In this document: positions 48,777 to 58,438 of the stretch, piece by piece | Position numbering within the stretch: position 1 is the first letter of the stretch | How the letters are laid out: each line of letters starts with the position of its first letter | Origin: Sedimenticola selenatireducens | GTDB taxonomy: Bacteria > Pseudomonadota > Gammaproteobacteria > Chromatiales > Chromatiaceae | Direction: 5' to 3' | Assembly: GCF_007625115.1 (NCBI RefSeq) | Contig: NZ_VMNH01000005.1 | Span: 310,001 to 374,000, forward strand | Length of the DNA stretch: 64,000 bases | Notes under the pieces: model-generated | Seen by the model: the letters and a program-made list of their open reading frames with translations, nothing else | What the model was told of the DNA's origin: nothing | The model's database searches: none | Position numbers and translations under genes: made by a program

Positions 48777-49270
48777 CGGTAATTGATCTGCTAAGAAGGG
48801 CAGGCCTTGATGTTGTCACAGCCGGTCTTGAGGCCGGTCCGGTCAAAGCCAGCCGTGGCGTGATGTTATTACCCGATGTGCTGCTGGATGATGTGCTTGA
48901 CCAGCCGTTTCAAATGATTGTGTTACCGGGAGGCCTGCCTGGGGCCGATCATCTGGACCGTGATCCCAGAATTCGCACGCTACTCGAACGTGTTACCCGT
49001 GAAAATGGGTATACCGCGGCGATCTGTGCGGCGCCAAAGGTGTTGGCCAGTGCCGGTCTACTCGCTGGCCGACGGGCCACGGGCTATCCCGGTGTACTTG
49101 AGCCGCTCAATTTACAGGATGTAGCGATTGATACGGCGGCTGTGGTACAGGATGGTCAGGTCATCACTTCACGGGGACCCGGAACCGCGATGGATTTTGC
49201 CCTGGAATTGATCAGCATCCTGGCCGGTAAGGAAAAGCGTGCCGAGGTCGAAGCCGGGCTGGTTCGCTAA
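48722..49270 (+). CDS. DJ-1/PfpI family protein (YajL-like)
   Basis: 182 aa. [13 protein letters not shown] holds the reactive Cys of the DJ-1 nucleophile elbow (Cys106 in YajL) and the glutamate in EELEAV is in place. Family members act in oxidative or glycation stress. AAAGGAG lies 9 nt before the ATG, supporting this start despite the 55-nt overlap with yibQ. Its end overlaps the phosphofructokinase gene (opposite strand) by 4 nt. Confidence 0.93.
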   Translation: MARILIPLAQGCEELEAVTVIDLLRRAGLDVVTAGLEAGPVKASRGVMLLPDVLLDDVLDQPFQMIVLPGGLPGADHLDRDPRIRTLLERVTRENGYTAAICAAPKVLASAGLLAGRRATGYPGVLEPLNLQDVAIDTAAVVQDGQVITSRGPGTAMDFALELISILAGKEKRAEVEAGLVR

Positions 49271-50391
49271 TCGCCCAAGCTGGTACCTACCCGTTTTGCA
49301 CTGATTATCCAGGGGTGATCCAGCGGCACCAACTTCTTGCGACCCGCGACCTCTTCAAGCGGTACGGCTACGGCGTGCTCGCCTTCAGAAGCCACCATCA
49401 CGCCATAGGTTTCTGCAGCAATCAGATCGGCACAGGCACTGCCCAAGCGGGTAGCCAGCAGACGATCTGCTGCAGAGGGTGCGCCCCCTCGCTGCACATG
49501 ACCTAAAATAGTGACCCGGCTCTCTAGGCCTGTCAGTAGCTCCAGCTGCTCTGACAACTGAACGGTATGGATGCCGGAGTGATGTGCCTCCAGTGATTTG
49601 AGCTGCTTTTTTGCCTTCTTCTGTTCTTTCTTATCGATTGCATTGAGTCGCCGCGCCTCCGCGGCTTGGATGAGTGCTGCCTGCTCCAGGGACCGGGCGC
49701 CCTCCGCCACGGCGACAATACTGAAAGGTTTGCCGTGCTTTACCCGCTGTCGGATCGCCTCTGCCACGTGGTCGATGTCATAGGGGATCTCTGGTAGCAG
49801 TATCACATCGGCGCCACCGGCAATGCCGGCCCCCAGCGCCAGCCAGCCGGCACGATGACCCATGATCTCCACCACGATGATGCGGTGATGACTATGCGCC
49901 GTGCTGTGCAGGCGGTCGATTGCCTCGGTGGCAATACCCAGTGCGGTATCAAAGCCAAATGTGGTGTCGGTTCGTGCTACATCGTTATCGATAGTCTTTG
50001 GCAGGGTGATGATATTGAGGCCTTGCTGTTTCAGGTGTAGGGCGTTTTTCTGCGTACCCCCGCCACCTAGGCAGATCAGCACATCCAGCTGGTTTTTATG
50101 GTAGTTCTTGACGATAGTTTCCGTCATATCCTGCATTATGCCGTCGACCAGCATGCGGTGTGGTTTGTCCCGACTGGTGCCCAGTATCGTTCCGCCGCGG
50201 GTCAGAATACCCGACAGGATGTTACCATCCAGCCGAGTTGAGCGGTTCTCCATCAGTCCACGAAAACCGCCTTGAAAGCCGATCATCTGCATACCGTAGT
50301 GGCCTTGGGCGCTCTTACCCACACCACGGATGGCTGCGTTTAAACCGGGACTGTCCCCTCCCGCCGTTAATATACCTACCCGTTTGCTCAT
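49267..50391 (-). CDS. 6-phosphofructokinase with atypical substrate-donor motif
   Basis: 374 aa of PfkA fold. [16 protein letters not shown] and [18 protein letters not shown] define the family. The donor-binding loop reads [14 protein letters not shown]-type enzymes have GGDGS, pyrophosphate-type GGDDT. The Asp is Gly and the next residue is Gly (ATP-like), but PKTIDND has Lys where ATP enzymes have Gly (pyrophosphate-like). An inserted basic segment ([13 protein letters not shown]) is near residue 255. Donor therefore uncertain. Function, fructose-6-phosphate phosphorylation, is secure. Confidence 0.92.
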   Translation of the reverse strand: MSKRVGILTAGGDSPGLNAAIRGVGKSAQGHYGMQMIGFQGGFRGLMENRSTRLDGNILSGILTRGGTILGTSRDKPHRMLVDGIMQDMTETIVKNYHKNQLDVLICLGGGGTQKNALHLKQQGLNIITLPKTIDNDVARTDTTFGFDTALGIATEAIDRLHSTAHSHHRIIVVEIMGHRAGWLALGAGIAGGADVILLPEIPYDIDHVAEAIRQRVKHGKPFSIVAVAEGARSLEQAALIQAAEARRLNAIDKKEQKKAKKQLKSLEAHHSGIHTVQLSEQLELLTGLESRVTILGHVQRGGAPSAADRLLATRLGSACADLIAAETYGVMVASEGEHAVAVPLEEVAGRKKLVPLDHPWIISAKRVGTSLGD

Positions 50392-50506
50392 TATTTTTAT
50401 CCTGGATTAGTCAAATCAGTTTATGACAAGATAGCAAATAAAGTGTGTCGACAGCAGAATCGAAATATTCGTCAGACGCAATATAATAATAACCAAGGAG
50501 GTGTCG

Positions 50507-51967
50507 ATGTCGTTGCGAATAGTCACTCTATGCGGCCTGCTATGGTTCTTATTCGTAATAGCACGCGTGGGCTATGCGGCGCCCTCAGGTTACGATGTGG
50601 TGACGCTCAATAACGGCGACATCCATAATGGCACAGTTGCTCAGCCTCGCTTCACACTCAAGACAGACTATGGTCTGGTATCCATACCCTACGCAAGAAT
50701 GGCCAGCCTGGTGCTGGGTGATGGCGAAAGGCCCGATCGAATTACCACGCATTTTGGTGACCGCTTCAGTGGCGAGTTGCAGGAACGCGAACTGACCGTA
50801 CTCCGGGTGCTGGATCCAACATTGCCCGTGGCCTTAGAAGATATCAGCAATATTCAGTTTGCCCATCGCACGCTACGCCCGAAAATACACAAGTCGCCGG
50901 ATATTGTAATCACGCAAAGTGGAGATAATTTTTCAGCACGGGTGGTATCGGAAGCATTAATGATGAGCAGCCAGTCTGGATTGAAGATGCTCAGTCCCTC
51001 AGATATGCAGTTGCTGGATGTGGTGTCGTTGAATGACGGGGAGGACTATCAGGCACAGATTACCGCTAACGATGGTGCGATATACCAAGGAAAGCTGGCG
51101 CTGCCATCCGTCACGGTTGAAACGCGCTTTGGTAATCGACTGGATATACCCCTTACCCGCCTGAGTCGTTTGGCGCTGCGTGTCAATCATTCAGGCAAGC
51201 GTAGCCTTTTTCTCTCTACGCTACGGCTTAACCCGGCGGATCTGATTCAGGATCGCATGCGGGATGGCTCAATGGGTCCCCGGTTGATTGCACTGGGCGG
51301 TGGCGCTTTCTCCAGGGGAGATCTGCAGGGCGATGGGGATGGGGATGAACAGCCCCCAGTGAAGGTTCAGCTTGCGCCCTTTGCCATAGGTATCTACGAA
51401 GTGACCTTTGATGAGTATGACCAGTTTTGTGAAGATACTGGATATCCTAAGCCAGACGATCAGGCTTGGGGTCGGGGTAGCCGTCCGGTAGTGAATGTAT
51501 CCTGGGAAGATGCCAAGGCCTATTTAGAGTGGCTGAGTCGCCGTACTGAACAGCGCTATCGACTACCAACGGACGCGGAATGGGAATATGCCGCGCGGGC
51601 GGGAACCAGCAGTCGTTACTGGTGGGGTAATGAACCCGCACCTTATCGCGCCAACTGTGCCGAATGCAGCAGCCTTTGGGATGGAGAGAAGAGCGCACCG
51701 GTGGGACGATTTCTCCCGAACCCATTTGGCTTGCATGACACGGCAGGTAATGTGTTTGAGTGGGTGGAAGATTGCTGGGTCGATAACTTCTCTGAACTAT
51801 CGCTGGATGGCAAGGTGCCGGATCAGACAGCGTGCGGCAAGCGAGTCATTCGGGGCGGTGCCTGGAGCTTTCCTGTTAAAGAGGTGCGGTCAGCCAATCG
51901 CTGGCGGGATTTCCCCTCGCGCAGCAGTGATGATACCGGCTTTCGTGTGGTGCGGGAGTTGGATTGA
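50507..51967 (+). CDS. SUMF1-domain secreted protein with N-terminal beta repeats
   Basis: 486 aa. Signal peptide to about residue 26, two related beta-rich repeats (NNGDIHNGTV...TDYGLVSIP, NDGAIYQGKL...TRFGNRLDIP) and a C-terminal formylglycine-generating-enzyme fold (ALGGGAFSRGD, YEVTFDEYDQF, RLPTDAEWEYAARAG, GNVFEWVED, RGGAW). The catalytic cysteines of true FGE are absent from the last motif, so it is a SUMF1-like domain with other use. The start at 50507 follows AAGGAGG at 5 nt. Confidence 0.88.
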   Translation: MSLRIVTLCGLLWFLFVIARVGYAAPSGYDVVTLNNGDIHNGTVAQPRFTLKTDYGLVSIPYARMASLVLGDGERPDRITTHFGDRFSGELQERELTVLRVLDPTLPVALEDISNIQFAHRTLRPKIHKSPDIVITQSGDNFSARVVSEALMMSSQSGLKMLSPSDMQLLDVVSLNDGEDYQAQITANDGAIYQGKLALPSVTVETRFGNRLDIPLTRLSRLALRVNHSGKRSLFLSTLRLNPADLIQDRMRDGSMGPRLIALGGGAFSRGDLQGDGDGDEQPPVKVQLAPFAIGIYEVTFDEYDQFCEDTGYPKPDDQAWGRGSRPVVNVSWEDAKAYLEWLSRRTEQRYRLPTDAEWEYAARAGTSSRYWWGNEPAPYRANCAECSSLWDGEKSAPVGRFLPNPFGLHDTAGNVFEWVEDCWVDNFSELSLDGKVPDQTACGKRVIRGGAWSFPVKEVRSANRWRDFPSRSSDDTGFRVVRELD

Positions 51968-51987
51968 TCCCGAGCTATTTATCGTGC

Positions 51988-52057
51988 GGGGTCAGAGTCA
52001 AGCCGTGCCAGGTAGTCAGCTCAATTCTCTTACAGTGGGCGGCATGACTCTGACCCC
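51988..52057. repeat. REPIN-like 70-bp inverted-repeat element
   Basis: GGGGTCAGAGTCA (51988-52000) and its exact complement TGACTCTGACCCC (52045-52057) bracket a 44-bp centre with further imperfect pairing (GCCG...GGC). This 13-mer resembles repeats reported beside RAYT-type transposases. It sits in the gap between two convergent genes, where REP elements usually lie. Confidence 0.78.
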
Positions 52058-52065
52058 TATCACTA

Positions 52066-53160
52066 TCAGCCGTTGTGCTCCTGCCAGGGCGTATCGGGCA
52101 GGGATTTGATATAGAGATCCTGTTTCATATAGGGGATCTCGATGCCTTCCGCCATGAAGCGTTTGTAGATGGTGCAATTGAGTTCATGGGAGACCTTGCC
52201 ACGTAGTTCTGGTTTTTCCACCCAGGCCATCAGGTCAACCACCAGACCGGAATCGCCGAAACTGCGAAAACGCACCCGAGGTACGGGGTCACTACACACC
52301 TGCGGCTCCTCCTCCCCGATGGCCTGCATCAGGGCGCACACCTGATCAATATCACTGCCATAGGCCACACTGACGCGGATGCGAATACGGTATTTCTCAT
52401 GGGGCCCGCCCGACTCATTGATCACCTTGCTGTTGCCCATGACCGAGTTGGGTATGGTCACCTCTACATCATCCCGGGTCAGCAGGCGGGTGCTGCGGAT
52501 ACCGATATGGGTCACCATGCCGCGCACGGTATTGTCGATCACCACATAATCGCCAATCTTGTAGGGTGAGTCGGCCAGGATGAAGACGCCAGAGAAGAGA
52601 TTGGCCAGGGTGTCCTTGGCGGCAAAACCAATCGCAATACCGGCGATACCCGCCGAGGCGAGCCAGGCGGTCATGTCCACATCCCACGCCTGGAAGATGA
52701 AATAGACCCCCAAGGCAATGATGATAATGGCGACCAGATTGGTAAACAGTGGCAGGGTCTGGGGTCGAACCAGGCTGGTGGCATCACCGTGTCGGCTGAA
52801 GCTGCTGAGGATCACCCTGGAGGCGCGCAGGCCAAACAGCATCCACCAGAACAGCAGCAGACTGATGATGGCAGCGCGGGTGGCTGTGAGCAAGGTGGGT
52901 GACAGCTCAGCAACTGCGGCAGCCAGCAGCATACCGAGCAGCACCACGGTCCAAAACAGGGGGCGGTGCAGCAGGGTGATCAGCTGATCATCCAGGGATG
53001 TCTTGGTATGCTGGGTCAACTTGCGGATACCCCGGTTCACAAACAGACCCACCAGTTTGGCTGCCAGTAGCGATAACAACAGAATGACCGCCGCCTTCAT
53101 ATAGGGCGATTGACCAAACAGGCCGATTACCGGCTTGAGCTGTTCCAGGATCGATTCCAT
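52066..53160 (-). CDS. MscS-family mechanosensitive channel
   Basis: 364 aa. Four to five membrane helices (about residues 15-35, 65-85, 95-115, 140-160, 170-190), with the pore helix in ASAGIAGIAIGFAAKDTLANLFSG in two halves, then the MscS beta domain (IGDYVVIDNTVRGMVTHIGIRST). It vents solutes on hypo-osmotic shock. It faces the SUMF1 gene across a 98-nt gap holding a REPIN-like element. Confidence 0.94.
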   Translation of the reverse strand: MESILEQLKPVIGLFGQSPYMKAAVILLLSLLAAKLVGLFVNRGIRKLTQHTKTSLDDQLITLLHRPLFWTVVLLGMLLAAAVAELSPTLLTATRAAIISLLLFWWMLFGLRASRVILSSFSRHGDATSLVRPQTLPLFTNLVAIIIIALGVYFIFQAWDVDMTAWLASAGIAGIAIGFAAKDTLANLFSGVFILADSPYKIGDYVVIDNTVRGMVTHIGIRSTRLLTRDDVEVTIPNSVMGNSKVINESGGPHEKYRIRIRVSVAYGSDIDQVCALMQAIGEEEPQVCSDPVPRVRFRSFGDSGLVVDLMAWVEKPELRGKVSHELNCTIYKRFMAEGIEIPYMKQDLYIKSLPDTPWQEHNG

Positions 53161-53191
53161 CTATTAAGGGCTCCAGCGTCTGTATAACAAG

Positions 53192-53482
53192 TTAGTTTTC
53201 GGATGCTTCAATTTGAAAGCCATGGCCTGAGCGGAAAAGCGCAAACAGTGCCAGCAGGGGAAGCATGGCGTACAGGGCGACCTCATAGGTTGAAAATAAA
53301 TTAACACAACAGAATGCCAGGAAAACCAAGGTCAAAAAATAGACAGCCCTTGTCATACGCAGCCTGATACCACAGGCAGGACAAGTGTAGGTCACATCCA
53401 TAAAGCCATGCTTGACCAATGAGCGGTTAAGCGCCTTTGTTTTGATGGTCTGTTTGCAGCTTGGGCAGAGATAGATGTTCAT
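53192..53482 (-). CDS. Small zinc-ribbon membrane protein
   Basis: 96 aa. Two CxxC pairs (LCPSCKQ near residue 8, TCPACGI near 36) form a likely zinc ribbon facing the cytoplasm, followed by two membrane helices (about 46-65 and 68-84). I do not recognise the family. It lies 32 nt before mscS on the same strand and may be in its transcript. Confidence 0.75.
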   Translation of the reverse strand: MNIYLCPSCKQTIKTKALNRSLVKHGFMDVTYTCPACGIRLRMTRAVYFLTLVFLAFCCVNLFSTYEVALYAMLPLLALFALFRSGHGFQIEASEN

Positions 53483-53557
53483 TGGGTGATTATAGCTAAG
53501 GGGCTTGGAGCTATAGTGCCTCGGTGAGCAATGGAAGTAATTTGTATTTTTGTGTGG

Positions 53558-53851
53558 CTATACAAGTTGTAATTCTTCTCGCACTTTACACCACAAAAGC
53601 AGAGTTTCTGCCCATTCAGAGGTGAATTCTTCTTCGTCAGAAGTTTGTAAGGCCCTGATGTTTTCTTCTAGTAGTTTTCTGGCTAACAGACAGTATTCTT
53701 GTTTTATTGCTGAATTGGGTATTCGCTTTGCGATGTCTACATATCCTAGGTTATGCATATCATTTTCAGTTAATCCTGTTTCGTGATAGACAGACTTCAT
53801 GAATTCACGAAATTGAGATCGGGTGTGCTGGAGTTGTTCCAAATTATCCAT
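53558..53851 (-). CDS. Hypothetical protein, 97 aa
   Basis: Helical, acidic protein beginning MDNLEQLQHTRSQFREFM. No membrane segment or cysteine motif. Not recognised. An upstream in-frame start at 53926 exists, but AAAGGAC before 53851 favours the shorter form. AT-rich relative to flanking genes. Confidence 0.55.
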   Translation of the reverse strand: MDNLEQLQHTRSQFREFMKSVYHETGLTENDMHNLGYVDIAKRIPNSAIKQEYCLLARKLLEENIRALQTSDEEEFTSEWAETLLLWCKVREELQLV

Positions 53852-54020
53852 ATTTTGAATTTGTCCTTTTAGAATACTTAGAGTGCTTGTCTCAAAGGTA
53901 TTATTTTTTAACACACCCCGTGTCACCTAGTACAACCTTTCCTGCCATGGTTCAAGAAAACCGGGGCAGGGTTCATGCTATGGTTCATCGTTACAGGATT
54001 ACACGGCAAAAGGAGCGTTC

Positions 54021-56747
54021 ATGGCTTATATCCTGGCAATACTGGGTGGGTTGCTTTCTATCGGTACACTGGGTTTTGAAGCAGGTGTCTTCGGGGCATT
54101 GATCGGTTATCTGTTGGGCAGTGTGTTACTGCAGGGGCGTCAGTTAGAGAAGCTCTCTACTGAGGTTCAGCAACTGCGTTCTCAACAACAGCAACCTCGT
54201 CATCCCGATCGGCAGACGGCACAGCAAACTGCGCCACCGAGTGGTGTATCGGTTGCACGGGAGATGGATACGGAACCCCCTGAGATCGATTTTGATCTGG
54301 AGTTGCCGGATGAAACGATTGTGCGCAAGGCCTCGCCGAAACCGCAAACCAAGCGGGGGCCGATTCGTCCGAAAGAGCGGCATCAGCAACCGGATATCTT
54401 GGAAAAGCTCACCGCCGCAATCAAGGGCTACTTTACCGGTGGCAATCTGATCGTCCGGGTGGGCGTGATAGTGCTCTTCTTCGGTGTCGCCTTCCTACTC
54501 AAGTACGCCGCTGAGCATAGCCAGATCCCGATCGAGTTCCGCCTGGCTGGTGTGGCGATCGGCGGCATGGTGATGCTGGCCCTGGGCTGGCGGTTGCGCA
54601 GTCGGCGTGAACTCTATGGCCTGGCCCTGCAGGGTGGTGCAGTGGGTGTGCTCTACCTGACCGTGTTCTCAGCGCTGCGACTCTACAGCGTCATCCCCGC
54701 AGAGATCGCCTTTGGTCTGCTGGTCCTGTTTGTGGTGTTCTCCGGTTTGCTGGCGTTGTTACAGAATGCCAGTTCTCTCGCCATACTGGCGACGGCCGGG
54801 GGGTTCCTTGCACCGGTGCTGACCTCCACGGGAGAGGGCAGTCATGTGGCCCTGTTCAGTTACTATCTGCTGCTCAATGCCGGTGTCCTGGCGATGGCAT
54901 GGTTCAAGGCGTGGCGACTGTTGAACCTGGTGGGGTTCTTCTTCACCTTCGTTATTGCTTCGCTCTGGGGTTATCAGTATTACCGTCCTGAGTTCTTCGC
55001 TACAACAGAGCCGTTCCTGATCGCCTTCTTCCTGATGTATCTGGCCATCGCGGTCCTGTTTGCTCTGCGTCAGGCGCCGAATCTGAAGGGTGTGGTGGAC
55101 GGCACGCTGGTGTTTGGTGTGCCGTTGGTCTCGGCCGCGTTGCAGGCAGCCCTGGTAAAGGATATGCCGTTTGGACTGGCGTTTAGTGCCCTGGCGATGG
55201 GTGCGATCTATCTGTTGCTGGCCCTCTGGCTGTTCAAGCGGGGTGGCAGCGCACTGAGGATGCTATCGGAGAGCTTCCTTGCAGCCGGTGTGGTGTTTGC
55301 CACCTTGGCGATTCCGTTTGCGCTTGAGGGGCGACTGACCTCGGCCTTCTGGGCGTTAGAAGGTGCGGCGATGGTATGGATTGGTATCCGCCAGTCTCGC
55401 CGGATTCCCCGTCTGTTCGGCCTGCTGTTACAACTGCTGGCAGGACTGCTTTATCTGGAAGGGGGCTACTGGGCGGATTGGGGTATGCCGATCCTGAACA
55501 GCCATTTCCTCGGTGCCACGCTGATCGCCTTTGCTGGCCTGTTTACTGCCTTCTATCTGGATCGACATGCGGATAAACGTGCGGCCTATGAGGCCCTCGT
55601 GCCACCGCTGCTGTTTGTCTGGGGCATACTCTGGTGGTTGGGTGGTGCCATCCAGGAGCTTGATCGTTTCAGTCATGGCCGTGATGAAGGGGCCTGGTTA
55701 CTGCTTCTGTTTGCCCTTACCGCCGCTGTTGCGGAGTGGCTCAGAGTCCGGTTGAATTGGCCGCGGCTGGTGCAGGTTGCACTGGGGTTATTGCCGGCAC
55801 TGGCGCTGGTTGCTTTGGGCATCTGGCTGGATAAGGGCCATCCCATGACAGGCTATTTTGTCACCTTCGCTTGGATTGTGGCGCTTACGGTTCAGTATGG
55901 TCTGCTTTATCGAAGCGATCGTCAGGAAATGACAGCAAGGCCCTTCTGGCATGCCGGCAGTTTCTGGTTACTCACCTTCCTGTTGACCACGGAGGCGGCC
56001 TGGCGTCTGGACAAGGCGGTAGCAGGTAGCCACCTGTGGGAGATGATCCCCTGGGGAGCGGTGCCGGTGGTGATGGCTTTGGGGCTGTTGACCCTGGGTC
56101 AAAGGCTGGCCTGGCCGGTGCAGCGGCATATCCTCAGCTATAACATCCATGCGCTTTTGCCGGTCGCCCTCTACCTGTTGGGCTGGTCGATGCTGGCCAA
56201 TGCCGTCAGTCCGGGTAACCCCTGGCCGCTGGATTATCTGCCTGTCATCAATCCTCTGGATATGACCATTCTCTTCTCGCTATTGTTGCTGGTGAAGTGG
56301 TGGCAGCGGGTGGGAGACTGGTTGCTGGAGCGGGGGCTTGCCGCACGGGACTTTTTCGCTGTGCTGGGTGTGGCGCTGTTCCTCTGGTTCAATGGCATGG
56401 TGGCCCGCTCTGTACATCACTGGGCCGGAGTGCCGTTTGATCCCGATCTGCTGTTTCAGTCCCAGGTGTTTCAGGCCGCTATCGCGGTACTCTGGGCTAC
56501 CCTTGGGCTGGGCTGTATGCTGGCCGGCACACGTACGCAACGCCGGGTATTATGGCTGGTGGGTGCTGGCCTGATGGGTCTGGTGGTGCTCAAGCTGTTC
56601 CTGGTGGATCTCTCCAATACCGGCACGGTGGCACGCATTGTCTCCTTCATGGGGGTGGGTGTACTGCTGCTGGTCGTAGGCTATTTTTCACCCGCACCGC
56701 CGCGGCAGATAGCGGAAGTAGAGCCGGTTCAAAAGGAGGAGGTATGA
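54021..56747 (+). CDS. DUF2339 multi-pass membrane protein
   Basis: 908 aa. Two N-terminal helices, a charged linker (about residues 45-135, low complexity), then more than twenty membrane helices, starting NLIVRVGVIVLFFGVAFLLKYAAEH, the DUF2339 opening. Function is unknown; members are often next to DUF3999 proteins, as here (ATGA overlap). GC-rich coding with a high Leu content typical of the family. Confidence 0.9.
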   Translation: MAYILAILGGLLSIGTLGFEAGVFGALIGYLLGSVLLQGRQLEKLSTEVQQLRSQQQQPRHPDRQTAQQTAPPSGVSVAREMDTEPPEIDFDLELPDETIVRKASPKPQTKRGPIRPKERHQQPDILEKLTAAIKGYFTGGNLIVRVGVIVLFFGVAFLLKYAAEHSQIPIEFRLAGVAIGGMVMLALGWRLRSRRELYGLALQGGAVGVLYLTVFSALRLYSVIPAEIAFGLLVLFVVFSGLLALLQNASSLAILATAGGFLAPVLTSTGEGSHVALFSYYLLLNAGVLAMAWFKAWRLLNLVGFFFTFVIASLWGYQYYRPEFFATTEPFLIAFFLMYLAIAVLFALRQAPNLKGVVDGTLVFGVPLVSAALQAALVKDMPFGLAFSALAMGAIYLLLALWLFKRGGSALRMLSESFLAAGVVFATLAIPFALEGRLTSAFWALEGAAMVWIGIRQSRRIPRLFGLLLQLLAGLLYLEGGYWADWGMPILNSHFLGATLIAFAGLFTAFYLDRHADKRAAYEALVPPLLFVWGILWWLGGAIQELDRFSHGRDEGAWLLLLFALTAAVAEWLRVRLNWPRLVQVALGLLPALALVALGIWLDKGHPMTGYFVTFAWIVALTVQYGLLYRSDRQEMTARPFWHAGSFWLLTFLLTTEAAWRLDKAVAGSHLWEMIPWGAVPVVMALGLLTLGQRLAWPVQRHILSYNIHALLPVALYLLGWSMLANAVSPGNPWPLDYLPVINPLDMTILFSLLLLVKWWQRVGDWLLERGLAARDFFAVLGVALFLWFNGMVARSVHHWAGVPFDPDLLFQSQVFQAAIAVLWATLGLGCMLAGTRTQRRVLWLVGAGLMGLVVLKLFLVDLSNTGTVARIVSFMGVGVLLLVVGYFSPAPPRQIAEVEPVQKEEV

Positions 56748-58129
56748 CGATGTGGCGGGTGTTCCTGATAACGGCCCTGGTCTGGAGCGGTGGCTTGTGG
56801 GCCGAGCCTGAAAAGGCCCTTGAGCAGAACGATTTTGCCTGGGGTATCACACTGGAGCCGGGTGCCAGCAGCCCGTTCTATCAGTTGCCGTTGCCCCCGG
56901 CGGTCTATGAAGGGGTCACCCGTGGGGATCTGGGTGATCTACGGCTGTTTAATGGTAAAGGGCGTCTGTTGCCCCATGAGTTATCGTTACCACCACGGAT
57001 AAAAATGGCGGATGAGTCGTTGGCACCGGTCAAGTTATTCCCCCTGTTTGGTACACGGACGGCGGATCTGCAACTGCTCTCCATGCGCTTTAGCCGTTCT
57101 ACCGAGCAGGGTCAACTGACCCTGGAGCAGCGCCAGTTGCATCGTGATCGGAATGAGGTACTGCGTGGCTATCTGCTACAACTCTGGGATGGGGAAGAGC
57201 GGCCTGCTATTCGGGCAATAAAGCTGCAGTGGGCGTCCGAATCTCAGGGGTTTATACATCCGCTTCGACTGGAGCAGAGTGATGACCTGAGTCGCTGGCG
57301 TCCACTGGCCAGCGCGGCCGTGATGGCGGATCTCGGTTATTCCGGGGAGCGCCTGATCAAGCGTGAAATCGAGCTGCCGAAAAAGACCGCCCGCTATATC
57401 CGTCTGACCCGGGTGGATGGCGAGTCTCCAATTGAACTGACCGCTGTTGATAGGGTGATTAAGGGGCGTTCGGTCATACAGCCAACCTCCATACTCAATA
57501 TCACGACAATTCAACGGGGTGAGCAGCCGGGAGACTATCGGTTTGAACTGCCCGGGCGTCTGCCTGTGACCGGAATGAACGTGATACCGGGTGAGCAGAA
57601 TACCCTTGTGCGGGTATCGCTCTATTCCCGTGACGATGAGCAGGCGGCCTGGACACGCCGATCCAGTGGCCGGGTCTATCGATTACAGGTGAATGAGACA
57701 CCCTTTGAGCAGACCAGTTTGACGCTCAACCGAACCAGTGATCGCTACTGGAAACTGACGGTGGATCAGGTCGGGGGCGGTCTGGGTGAAGTCCTGCCCA
57801 CGATCAGGGTTAACTGGCTGCCACATCAGTTACAGTTTGCCGCCCGGGGAGAGGGGCCATATCTATTGGCTTACGGCAGTGCGCGGGCAAAGGCGGCCCA
57901 AGCGGCATCACTGCTCAATGGTTTTACCCCTCTAGAGCAGGAACAACTGGTCAGTCAATCCATTGCTGTGGGTGAGCCGTTGGCGTTGGGCGGTCCAGCG
58001 GCACTTACTGTTGAACGAAGCTATGATTGGAAACAGTGGTCACTTTGGGGTGTGCTGATACTGGCTACCTTGTTACTCGGGTGGATGGCCTGGTCTACCC
58101 TGCGGCAGATGAAGCGGGCGGATGGCTGA
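56744..58129 (+). CDS. DUF3999 secreted/membrane protein
   Basis: 461 aa. Signal peptide (VFLITALVWSGGLWA), a periplasmic beta-rich body with PLPPAVYEGVTRGDLGDLRLFNGKG, and a C-terminal membrane helix (about 432-452). Overlaps DUF2339 by 4 nt after a strong AGGAGGAGG site, so the two are produced together; a joint envelope role is inferred only. Confidence 0.88.
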   Translation: MTMWRVFLITALVWSGGLWAEPEKALEQNDFAWGITLEPGASSPFYQLPLPPAVYEGVTRGDLGDLRLFNGKGRLLPHELSLPPRIKMADESLAPVKLFPLFGTRTADLQLLSMRFSRSTEQGQLTLEQRQLHRDRNEVLRGYLLQLWDGEERPAIRAIKLQWASESQGFIHPLRLEQSDDLSRWRPLASAAVMADLGYSGERLIKREIELPKKTARYIRLTRVDGESPIELTAVDRVIKGRSVIQPTSILNITTIQRGEQPGDYRFELPGRLPVTGMNVIPGEQNTLVRVSLYSRDDEQAAWTRRSSGRVYRLQVNETPFEQTSLTLNRTSDRYWKLTVDQVGGGLGEVLPTIRVNWLPHQLQFAARGEGPYLLAYGSARAKAAQAASLLNGFTPLEQEQLVSQSIAVGEPLALGGPAALTVERSYDWKQWSLWGVLILATLLLGWMAWSTLRQMKRADG

Positions 58130-58165
58130 GGTGGTGGAAGTTTAGAGCTGCATTTTTCAATGAAG

Positions 58166-58384
58166 GTAGGGTGGGCGCGTTTTTTGTGCCCACGCGGACA
58201 AATTTTTCACCAGACAGTTCGTCTGATCTATACCATTTCCCCGCCATCCCAATCCCTGCGGGGCAAGGATACCATCTAGGTGGATATGCAATTCGTCTAT
58301 TAACTAGTATTGTTCTCTGGCTCGGTTTCCCTTACTTTGAAGATTATTAAAACTGCGTGGGCAAAACATCTTGCCCACCCTACC
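58166..58384. mobile_element. Internally deleted RAYT/REP element (MITE-like)
   Basis: REP-like hairpins in opposite orientation (58166-58195 and 58355-58384) bracket about 160 bp. The segment after the left repeat aligns with the 3' end of the RAYT gene at 59062 (TTTCACCAGAC vs ATTCACCAAAC; CAATTCC-like and CCCAATC blocks), and the segment before the right repeat aligns with the DNA just upstream of that gene. It looks like a RAYT unit that lost its centre. Confidence 0.75.
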
Positions 58385-58438
58385 CGGCTGCATAGAAAAC
58401 GAGGCCCAAAACTAAAATCGGATAGCAAGAGAATAGAT

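Noticed and set aside
49267-50391. Calling the enzyme a pyrophosphate-dependent phosphofructokinase
   Set aside because: The GGDDT motif is absent and Gly fills the key donor position; only the PKTIDND lysine is pyrophosphate-like.
58310-58438. 43-codon upstream extension of the orphan secreted protein
   Set aside because: It runs through a REP hairpin and would bury the signal peptide that begins at 58439.
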